DNA of 64,000 nt from Anaerolineales bacterium UBA5797 (GTDB taxonomy: Bacteria; Chloroflexota; Anaerolineae; Anaerolineales; Villigracilaceae): assembly GCA_002418205.1 (NCBI GenBank), contig DIDP01000012.1:34879-98878 (forward strand), given 5' to 3'. Of this stretch, positions 16,661 to 23,590 are shown piece by piece. Position 1 is the first letter of the stretch; the number at the start of each line of letters is the position of its first letter. The notes beneath the pieces are model-generated. The model was not told the DNA's origin and did no database searches. It saw nothing but the letters and a program-made list of their open reading frames with translations. Both the position numbers and the translations under genes were made by a program.

Positions 16661-18298
16661 ATGAAATCAAACCTGCAAAAGATCGAGCATGTCGTTGTGT
16701 TGATGCTGGAGAACCGTTCGTTCGATAACCTGCTCGGGTGGCTGAAGCATCCGGATGACAGAGGCGGGCAAAAGGTCAATGGCGTGGCGGGCAAGGATTT
16801 GAAAAATCCCATCCCAGAATATGCGCGCCCGGCGGATGGCACGTCATTCGTTTCCGTCAGTGTCGGGGATCCGATCGACATGACCTACCCCAACCCGGAC
16901 CCCGGCGAAGAGTACGCACATGTCAACACGCAGTTATTTGGGAGCGTCAATCCGGAGGAGAACCGCCTCAGTCAACATGACGCGAAACCGCTCAAGCCCT
17001 ACAACCTGCCAGACCGGATGCCAAAGACCGCACCCATGAGTGGCTTTGTGATCGATTATGTCAACCACCTCAACGCGTTGAACGAGAAAACGCCCGGCAA
17101 GGGCATGCCTTCATATGAGGAATACAAGATCATCATGGATTGCTTCCCCGAGGAGGCAGTGCCGGTCATGAGCGCGCTTGCAAGGGAATATGCGGTCTTC
17201 GATGCCTGGTTCGCCTCCGTGCCCAGCCAGACTCTCTGCAACCGTTCCTTCATGCACGCCGCCACATCGCACGGCTATGTTTTGAATTCCACGCTCATCC
17301 GCTGGATGATGCACACCTCCCCCACCATCTTCAGCCGCATCGAAAAAAAACAGGACCCCAAGGTTACATGGAGGATCTATTACGACAGGCTCGATATCCT
17401 TCCTTTGGTCGGGTTGCAATACCCGGCTCTATTGAAATACCGCCGCTCGAACTTGAGAACGATGGAGGATTTCGAAAACGATGCCTCCGTCGAAGGCGGG
17501 CTTCCCAGTTATTCCTTCATCGAGCCGCGCTTCATCATCGATCATAACGACCAGCATCCGCCTGTGAAGGGGCCGACCCTCTTCCGCACATCGAGCGTGC
17601 TGGCTGGCGAGCAGTTGATCGAGCGCATCTATAACGCCCTGCGCAACGGACCGGATTGGGAAAAAACCCTGTTCATCATCACCTTCGACGAACACGGCGG
17701 ATGTTACGATCACGTCCCGCCGCCCGTGGCGGTACCGCCGGATCCGAAAAAGCCAAAGGGCGAACAGGATTTCAAGTTCGACCGCCTGGGCGTGCGCGTG
17801 CCGACGATCATGGTCTCGCCTTATATCAAACGCGGCACGGTGATCTCCGAGGTACACGACCACACATCCATCATCAAATTCCTCTGCGACCGCTGGGGGC
17901 TGAAACCGCTGACAGGGCGCGATGAAGCCGCCATAAATTTTCATAACGTCTTGAATCTTAAAGAACCGGATCTCAGGAAGGATTTTATGCTCGCATCCCG
18001 TCCCTATCGCGCCACCCGGGGAATGCTCGATGAACCCATCAATGACCTGCAAAAGACGATCCTGTTCCTTCTGGCTGCCCTTGAAGATGTCCTTGAGTTG
18101 ATCGAGGAAAGACACCTGTTCGACAAGGTGCGGGATGCCGTGGAACTCTTCATCGACGAGAAACGCGTTGCCCATATCAAGACCGTCGGGCAGGCGATCA
18201 GTTTCACCATCTCCGTAGACAGACGCGTGACGAAACACCTGTCATTTTTCGACTGGTTGAAATTGAGGGTCAAAATAGCCCTTGGAATTGCCCCATGA
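16661..18298 (+). CDS. Phosphoesterase family protein (phospholipase C / acid phosphatase type)
   Basis: 545 residues. The family signature HVVVLMLENRSFDN at the N-terminus holds the metal-binding Glu-Asn and the nucleophile region of bacterial phospholipase C and AcpA-like enzymes. TFDEHGGCYDHVPPP in the middle gives the second metal site. Members hydrolyse phosphate esters, including phospholipids. No signal peptide is visible, unlike most exported members. The C-terminus (about 440-545) is a helical extension without recognised domain. The start at 16661 is preferred because AAAGGA lies eight bases ahead; the ATG at 16652 overlaps that site. It overlaps mmuM by 4 bases. Confidence 0.88.
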   Translation: MKSNLQKIEHVVVLMLENRSFDNLLGWLKHPDDRGGQKVNGVAGKDLKNPIPEYARPADGTSFVSVSVGDPIDMTYPNPDPGEEYAHVNTQLFGSVNPEENRLSQHDAKPLKPYNLPDRMPKTAPMSGFVIDYVNHLNALNEKTPGKGMPSYEEYKIIMDCFPEEAVPVMSALAREYAVFDAWFASVPSQTLCNRSFMHAATSHGYVLNSTLIRWMMHTSPTIFSRIEKKQDPKVTWRIYYDRLDILPLVGLQYPALLKYRRSNLRTMEDFENDASVEGGLPSYSFIEPRFIIDHNDQHPPVKGPTLFRTSSVLAGEQLIERIYNALRNGPDWEKTLFIITFDEHGGCYDHVPPPVAVPPDPKKPKGEQDFKFDRLGVRVPTIMVSPYIKRGTVISEVHDHTSIIKFLCDRWGLKPLTGRDEAAINFHNVLNLKEPDLRKDFMLASRPYRATRGMLDEPINDLQKTILFLLAALEDVLELIEERHLFDKVRDAVELFIDEKRVAHIKTVGQAISFTISVDRRVTKHLSFFDWLKLRVKIALGIAP

Positions 18299-19236
18299 AC
18301 TTCATCGCCTCCATTCTGGACCATCAACCTGCCCTCGTTATAGACGGCGCCCTCGCCACCGAACTCGAACGCCGCGGCTACGATCTCAAGGACGAATTGT
18401 GGTCGGCAAAGATCCTGCTCGAAAAGCCTGAAGCCATCCGGCAGTTGCATTACGACTACTTCAAAGCCGGCGCGGACTGTGTCATCACAGCCAGTTATCA
18501 AGCCACCATCGCAGGCTTCATGAAACGCGGCCTGACCGAAACCGAATCCGTTGACCTGCTCAAGAAATCCGTGCGGCTCGCCATTGAAGCGCGCGATGAG
18601 TTTTGGAACAACGAGGCAAACCGTTCCGGACGGATGAAACCGTTCGTCGCCGCGTCTGTGGGACCATACGGCGCGTACCTGGCAGACGGTTCTGAATATC
18701 GCGGGAACTACGGACTCAGCGAAGAACAGTTGATGGATTTCCACCGTCCGCGCATGAAGGCGTTGATCGAAGCGGGCGCGGATATCCTCGCGTGCGAGAC
18801 CATCCCCACCCCCATCGAAGCGCGGGCGCTGGTCAAACTTCTGGGCGAGTTCCAAAGCGTCCACGCCTGGATCAGTTTCAGTTGTCGCGATGAGGCGCAT
18901 GTCAATGAGGGGGATAAACTCGAGGACTGCATCCGGCAGGTCGAAGCGAGTCCGTATGTGGATGCGGTCGGGATCAATTGCACCTCGCCGCGTTTCATCC
19001 CATCCTTGATCCGCGAAGCGAAGAAGGCAACGACCAAGCCGATCCTTGTGTATCCCAACTCCGGCGAGACCTACGACGCGACGAAAAGCGACTGGGATGG
19101 GCATCCCGTCTATGGATCGTTCAGCGAGGAGGCGAAAGTCTGGTATGAGGCTGGCGCGCGGCTGATCGGCGGCTGTTGCCGCACCACGCCGGAGGACATT
19201 CACGGCATTGCGGGTTGGGCGAGATCATCGAGTTGA
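18295..19236 (+). CDS. mmuM: Homocysteine S-methyltransferase family protein
   Basis: 313 residues, the usual size of MmuM-type enzymes. These move a methyl group from S-methylmethionine (or SAM) to homocysteine. The zinc cysteines are present: GINCTSP and GGCCRTTPEDI. The N-terminal LVIDGALATELERRGYDL and GADCVITASYQATIAGF blocks are typical. It is a single-domain enzyme without cobalamin domains. It starts inside the stop of the phosphoesterase gene (ATGA overlap) and so belongs to that operon. The specific methyl donor cannot be read from sequence. Confidence 0.9.
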   Translation: MNFIASILDHQPALVIDGALATELERRGYDLKDELWSAKILLEKPEAIRQLHYDYFKAGADCVITASYQATIAGFMKRGLTETESVDLLKKSVRLAIEARDEFWNNEANRSGRMKPFVAASVGPYGAYLADGSEYRGNYGLSEEQLMDFHRPRMKALIEAGADILACETIPTPIEARALVKLLGEFQSVHAWISFSCRDEAHVNEGDKLEDCIRQVEASPYVDAVGINCTSPRFIPSLIREAKKATTKPILVYPNSGETYDATKSDWDGHPVYGSFSEEAKVWYEAGARLIGGCCRTTPEDIHGIAGWARSSS

Positions 19237-19243
19237 GGCGCTC

Positions 19244-19870
19244 ATGCAACCGCCTCTCAAAAAACGGATCATTCTTTTTCTCGCCGCGGCCGCCCTCCAG
19301 GCGATCTACACTCCCACAAGCCTGCTGTTGAAAGGCGGCATCGAACCCAGGCTGCCGATCGATGTCTATCCGCTTTGGATCGTCTGGGTCGTCCCCTACG
19401 TTTTGTGTTATCCGCTTTGGGCATCGGCGTTCGGATGGCTGATCTGGAAAATGGAGGAACGCCTGTTCCGCGCCGCGATCGCCGGGCTCTTCTTCGCAAT
19501 AATGCTCGGCGTCTCGACCTTCATCCTGTTTCCCACTTACGTTGTGCAACCCGAACTCACGGGCACAGACCTCCTTTCGAGAATACTGGATTCCATCCAG
19601 GTTGCGGGCGGCGATCACGACGCCCTGCCCAGCGCGCATATTTACATCACGACCTTTCTCGCCTTGTTTTACCGGGAGTGGTACCCGCGTTATAAATGGC
19701 TGTGGCTGTTCATCGTTGTGACCGTTTCGCTCTCCACGCTCTTCACCGGACAACACTACATCGCCGACGTGCTCGCCGGTTATCTGACAGGCTGGCTGGG
19801 CTACCGCTTCGGTCTCTGGTGGAATACAATCGGCGGAAAATTCAAACTGAGGAAAATATCCCATGCCTGA
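19244..19870 (+). CDS. PAP2 / inositolphosphotransferase-like membrane protein
   Basis: 208 residues with about six membrane segments. The PAP2 catalytic motifs are seen as ALPSAH (motif 2) and STLFTGQHYIAD (motif 3, His and Asp kept, Arg replaced by Thr). This variant is typical of the Aur1/Ipt1-like branch, which transfers or removes lipid head-group phosphates. The basic motif 1 is not obvious. The start at ATG 19244 is preferred over an earlier in-frame start that overlaps mmuM. It overlaps the next gene by 8 bases. Substrate unknown. Confidence 0.78.
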   Translation: MQPPLKKRIILFLAAAALQAIYTPTSLLLKGGIEPRLPIDVYPLWIVWVVPYVLCYPLWASAFGWLIWKMEERLFRAAIAGLFFAIMLGVSTFILFPTYVVQPELTGTDLLSRILDSIQVAGGDHDALPSAHIYITTFLALFYREWYPRYKWLWLFIVVTVSLSTLFTGQHYIADVLAGYLTGWLGYRFGLWWNTIGGKFKLRKISHA

Positions 19871-20381
19871 TCTGAAAATCTCGCGTCCGAAATTTCCAAA
19901 AGGATATGCGGACAACCCCGCCTCCTACGTGGACTGGGAGTGGGTCGCCGCGCAATTGACCGAAGCCAAAAACTATTGGCTGTGTTCCGTCCGTCCCCCT
20001 ACGCCGGAGGCTCCAGGCGGACGACCGCACGTTGTCCCGCGCTGGGGCGCATTCCTCGACAACAAACTTTTCTACGACGGCAGCCCCGAAACGCGTCACG
20101 TGCGCAACATCCTGGAAAACCCGTACGTTTCGCTGCATCTCGAAAGCGGAACGCAGGTCGTCATCATGGAAGGCACATCCCGACCGGTGGAAAGACCTGA
20201 GCCCGAATTTGCAAAAAGACTCGCAAAAGCCATCTCTGATAAATACGCGGACCAGGGCTATTCGCCGGAGCCGGATCAATGGAACGATGGCGGTTTATAT
20301 GTGTTCAGGCCGCGCCAGTGCATTGCGTGGACGGTCTTTTACGAGAACCCGACAAAATTCATCTTTGAACCGGAGGCATGA
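19863..20381 (+). CDS. Pyridoxamine 5'-phosphate oxidase family protein
   Basis: 172 residues with the split-barrel flavin fold pattern: YWLCSVRPP, GGRPHVVPRWGAFLDNKLFYDGSPETRHVRNI, then YVSLHLESGTQVVIMEGTSRPV. This branch often binds FMN or F420 and acts as a small oxidoreductase. No motif here fixes the substrate. Chloroflexota often have F420, so an F420 enzyme is possible. It is translationally coupled to its upstream neighbour and followed one base later by the next ORF. Confidence 0.85.
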   Translation: MPDLKISRPKFPKGYADNPASYVDWEWVAAQLTEAKNYWLCSVRPPTPEAPGGRPHVVPRWGAFLDNKLFYDGSPETRHVRNILENPYVSLHLESGTQVVIMEGTSRPVERPEPEFAKRLAKAISDKYADQGYSPEPDQWNDGGLYVFRPRQCIAWTVFYENPTKFIFEPEA

Positions 20382-20382
20382 A

Positions 20383-20688
20383 ATGATCGTTAGAATGTGG
20401 CACGGCAGGGTACCGACCTCAAAGGCGAAAACTTACCGCGAATTCACCATCGGGCGCGCCATCCCCGATTACCGATCGGTGGAGGGCAACCTCAGCGTAC
20501 ACATCCTGGAACGCACCGAAGGCGACATCACCCACTTCATCACGCTCACCTTCTGGAAGGACCTGGAATCCATCAAGGGTTTTGCAGGCGAGGATGTGGA
20601 AACTGCCAAGTATTATCCCGAAGACAAAGACTTCCTGCTCGAATTCAACCCGAAGGTCGTTCACTACGAGGTGGTCGGACAGTCGTAG
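20383..20688 (+). CDS. Antibiotic biosynthesis monooxygenase-like (dimeric alpha/beta barrel) protein
   Basis: 101 residues. The start MIVRMWHGRVP and the block FITLTFWKDLESIKGFAGED are typical of ABM-domain proteins, small dimeric ferredoxin-like barrels. Some are cofactor-free monooxygenases but many have no proven role. It lies one base after the PPOX-like gene and abuts the LysE-family gene, so all are one operon. GGAGG upstream supports the start. Confidence 0.8.
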   Translation: MIVRMWHGRVPTSKAKTYREFTIGRAIPDYRSVEGNLSVHILERTEGDITHFITLTFWKDLESIKGFAGEDVETAKYYPEDKDFLLEFNPKVVHYEVVGQS

Positions 20689-21297
20689 ATGTGGATCTAC
20701 ATCCTGCAAGGGGTCGGGTTGGGTTTTTCCGCTGCGGTTCTGCCGGGACCGTTCATGGCATACCTGATCTCCCAGACTTTATCGCGCGGCTGGAAGCGCG
20801 CCCTGCCCACCGCGCTTGCACCCCTCATCAGCGACGGTCCCATCATTGCGCTTTGCCTGTTGGTACTGAGTCAGGTGCCGACCTGGTTTGAACGCACCCT
20901 GTATTTTGCAGGCGGGGCTTTCATTTTGTACCTCGCCTACGGCGCATTCAAAGCCTGGAGGGATTTCGATTTAAACCCCGCCACCTACAGCCCGGAGACC
21001 GGGCAAAGTATTCTCAAAGCCGCCATGATGAATGCCCTCAGCCCGGGTCCGTACATTTATTGGAGTCTGGTCACAGGTCCCATTTTGCTACGGGGCTGGC
21101 GTGAGACCCCGATCAACGGGATCGGGTTCCTGGGTGGGTTCTACGTCACGATCGTTTCAAGCCTGACCGCGATCATCATTGTCTTTGGGATCGCCCGACA
21201 ACTGGGTCCCCGAGTCAACCGCGCCCTGCTGGGCATTTCCGCCATCGCCCTGCTGTGTTTCGGGTTGGTTCAATTGTGGCTGGGGATCTCCGGTTAG
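20689..21297 (+). CDS. LysE family translocator
   Basis: 202 residues, six hydrophobic helices. The family signature GFSAAVLPGPFMAYLISQTLSRGWK opens the protein, and ALSPGPYIYWSLVTGPILL is the related second half. LysE/RhtB proteins export amino acids or small metabolites. The start codon directly follows the stop of the preceding gene with no gap. The 3' end overlaps the convergent acpS gene by 4 bases. Substrate not predictable. Confidence 0.87.
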   Translation: MWIYILQGVGLGFSAAVLPGPFMAYLISQTLSRGWKRALPTALAPLISDGPIIALCLLVLSQVPTWFERTLYFAGGAFILYLAYGAFKAWRDFDLNPATYSPETGQSILKAAMMNALSPGPYIYWSLVTGPILLRGWRETPINGIGFLGGFYVTIVSSLTAIIIVFGIARQLGPRVNRALLGISAIALLCFGLVQLWLGISG

Positions 21298-21665
21298 CGA
21301 TCCAATATCACCACCGCGACCGCGACATCCCCCGCATGTGAAATGCTGACGTGGATTTGTGCCGCATTCGTTTCTTTCATACGTTTCTCCGCCTCCCCGC
21401 TGGCATGGATGTGCGGCTTCCCCGACTCGTCACTCAACACCTCGATCTGCGTGAACCAGACCTCCTGCTGTATCCCCGCACCGATGGCTTTCATGAACGC
21501 CTCCTTCGCCGCGAACTTCCCGGCGAGATGCTCGGCTTTATTCCGATATCTTTCGACCGCCTTGAGTTCAGCATGTGTGAACACCCTGCGCAGAAAGGCT
21601 TCGTTTTGAATGCTGTCTGCGATCTCCTTGATTTCCACAATGTCAATCCCAACACCAAGCACCAT
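21294..21665 (-). CDS. acpS: Holo-[acyl-carrier-protein] synthase
   Basis: 123 residues. AcpS moves phosphopantetheine from CoA to the serine of acyl carrier protein. Visible signatures are GVGIDIVEI with metal Asp near residue 8, FTHAELKAVERY and LAGKFAAKEAFMKAIG with the catalytic Glu/Lys, plus VSISHAGDVAVA at the end. GGTGAGG precedes the ATG. It is last in a minus-strand unit behind an ACP and an acyl-AMP ligase, so it probably activates that dedicated ACP, though it may also serve the general fatty acid ACP. Confidence 0.95.
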   Translation of the reverse strand: MVLGVGIDIVEIKEIADSIQNEAFLRRVFTHAELKAVERYRNKAEHLAGKFAAKEAFMKAIGAGIQQEVWFTQIEVLSDESGKPHIHASGEAEKRMKETNAAQIHVSISHAGDVAVAVVILDR

Positions 21666-21673
21666 GCCTCACC

Positions 21674-23233
21674 TCAATATTCCGGATACAGGATCCTGCC
21701 CTGCACGCGCAAACTTCCATTCAAATAAGATTCCCTTAATTGTACATGCTGTATCTTGCCATTGTGTGTCCTGGGGATCGTGCGCGGCTTGACCAACACC
21801 ACGCGCGCCGGACGCAAGCCCAAACGGTCATGGATCGCGTTCACAATTTCCAGAGTCAATTCATAGCCCCATTCTGAAATATCCTGCCTCTCGCGCACCT
21901 CGACAAAAATATACGCCTGTTCCCCCTCCGCACGCCCGCGGTCGATGCCTACCGCGGCGCAAGTACGCACGCCAGCGAGCGCGTCCACGGTTTCCTCGAT
22001 CTCCTGCGGCGCGATCGTCTCGCCCGCATGCTTGATGATATTTTTCTTCCGCCCCACGATATACAGGCAACCGTCGCCATCGAGATACCCCAGGTCACCG
22101 CTGTGAATAAAACCATCTTCTGTGAATAATTCCTTCGTCGCCGCTTCGTTGTTGAAATATCCGCCCGAATTCGCCGCGCTCCTGATCAGGATCTCCCCAT
22201 CCTCAGCGATCCTCACCGCCACATCCGGGAATGGACGACCAACCGAAACCAATCCGTTCGCATCGAGGCGCGCCGGCCTTTGGGGAGTCTGCATGCTGAC
22301 GCCGACGGTCGCCTCCGCCAACCCGTAACCTGCCACCATTACATTGACCAGTCCAAACGCCGATTCGAATCCCGTTATCGTCGCGGCACGGACGGGTTCC
22401 GCCGCGTTCAACGCCACGCGCAGGCTGGTGATGTCATATTCGTGCAGCGTGTCGATATGTCGCAGGCACAGACGATAGGCGAAATCGGGAGCCGCGGTAA
22501 AGGTCCCGCGTGAAGCGTGAATGGTCTTGAACCAGTCACGGATGGATCGCAGGTCCGCGGGCAACAGATGAGTCCCGATCCCAAGATAAAACGGGACCAT
22601 CGTCATCAGGATCAAGCCCATGTCGTGATAGACCGGCAGCCAGCTGACGAAGATGTCCGCGTGTGTGATCTGCATCCCGGCGATCATCTGGCGCATGTTC
22701 GTGAGCAGGTTGGCATGGGTCAACATCACGCCTTTGGGATCCCCCGTACTGCCTGAGGTGTATTGCAAAAATGAAATATCGTCCGGCTGGATTTGTGGAA
22801 AGTCGTGGATCGCAAACGCCCGCTTTTGCCTCGTCAGCAAACTGTCGGTCGCCAAGACTACAAAGCCTCTCGATTCGAGTTCATCCTTTTTAGCTGAAGC
22901 CTCCGGCAGGACAACGATCCGCGCCTCACAGGATTTTGCAATGGACGCGATCCGTTCCGCGCTCGAATCCGGAAACAGTGGAACGGCAATTCCACCCGCG
23001 CGTTGTACGCCATAAAATGCAAAGAAGAACTCCGCCTCGTTTGGCAGAGCGATGACCACACACTCCTGTCGTCCCATCCCCTGTTCGAGGAGGATGGAAG
23101 CAAACTCGTTGACTCGCTGCCAAAGGGAGGAATAAGAAGTCGGTTGTCCCTGAAACGTGAAGGCGGTCTTGTTCCCCGATTCATCGGCGCGATGTTCGAG
23201 CATTTCGATGAGGGTGGTAATCTCCAATCTCAA
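21674..23233 (-). CDS. Fatty acyl-AMP ligase / acyl-CoA synthetase
   Basis: 519 residues of the ANL superfamily. The adenylation motif YTSGSTGDPKGVMLTHANL and the block SWLPVYHDMGLI are those of fatty acyl-AMP ligases, which load an acyl chain on an ACP instead of CoA. GYGLAEATVGV and HSGDLGYLDGDGCLYIVGRKKNIIKHAGE give the hinge and nucleotide-binding parts. The likely start is TTG at 23233, since the N-terminal TLIEMLEHRADES block lies right after it; no ATG fits before that block. It sits between a dedicated ACP and AcpS, which supports FAAL over CoA ligase activity. Confidence 0.85.
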   Translation of the reverse strand: MRLEITTLIEMLEHRADESGNKTAFTFQGQPTSYSSLWQRVNEFASILLEQGMGRQECVVIALPNEAEFFFAFYGVQRAGGIAVPLFPDSSAERIASIAKSCEARIVVLPEASAKKDELESRGFVVLATDSLLTRQKRAFAIHDFPQIQPDDISFLQYTSGSTGDPKGVMLTHANLLTNMRQMIAGMQITHADIFVSWLPVYHDMGLILMTMVPFYLGIGTHLLPADLRSIRDWFKTIHASRGTFTAAPDFAYRLCLRHIDTLHEYDITSLRVALNAAEPVRAATITGFESAFGLVNVMVAGYGLAEATVGVSMQTPQRPARLDANGLVSVGRPFPDVAVRIAEDGEILIRSAANSGGYFNNEAATKELFTEDGFIHSGDLGYLDGDGCLYIVGRKKNIIKHAGETIAPQEIEETVDALAGVRTCAAVGIDRGRAEGEQAYIFVEVRERQDISEWGYELTLEIVNAIHDRLGLRPARVVLVKPRTIPRTHNGKIQHVQLRESYLNGSLRVQGRILYPEY

Positions 23234-23250
23234 GTCTCCAATTTTCAGAC

Positions 23251-23285
23251 GGGGATTGCTTCGGGCTACAACCCTCGCAATGACA
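23251..23285. repeat. Family 1 repeat, copy B (partial), overlapping the ACP 3' end
   Basis: Contains GGGGATTGCTTCG and CTCGCAATGACA, the two most conserved parts of the 8206-8287 element, with the middle shortened. The minus-strand ACP gene ends inside it, so its last codons and stop come from repeat sequence. Confidence 0.7.
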
Positions 23286-23511
23286 AGTGCTCCCTCACCA
23301 ACTCCAGCAGATCCGCAGGCGTGCGGACTTTTGCGATCTCCGACTCTCTGACCGTGATCCGATATTTCTCCTCCAACGCGGCGACGAGATTCGCCACGTC
23401 CGCGGATTCAGCCCCCAGGTCCTCGATCAGAAGCGAATTTTCAGATACCTCCCGCGCGCCTAGCTGAAGGCTCACCATTTTTTTGATCTCTTCTATTGAG
23501 ACATCGGTCAT
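23266..23511 (-). CDS. Acyl carrier protein
   Basis: 81 residues. The phosphopantetheine serine is Ser36 in EDLGAESADVANLVAALEE, a variant of the common DSLD motif. Small size and acidic helices fit a free-standing carrier. It starts with ATG after AAAGGTG and is first of three genes with an acyl-AMP ligase and acpS, so the set can activate a carrier and charge it with a fatty acid. The final residues (about LSLRGL) are encoded by a dispersed repeat and are probably not functionally important. Confidence 0.9.
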   Translation of the reverse strand: MTDVSIEEIKKMVSLQLGAREVSENSLLIEDLGAESADVANLVAALEEKYRITVRESEIAKVRTPADLLELVREHLSLRGL

Positions 23512-23590
23512 AATGTAACACCTTTGCGATGATGACTTTGAGAAACTGGTGTAATATTATCATTATTCGATTATTCTTTCGGAGGTGGAC

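Noticed and set aside
16513..16881. N-terminal extension of the PadR ORF to 16881
   Set aside because: It runs antisense through the phosphoesterase gene and across the operator. No ribosome site supports it.
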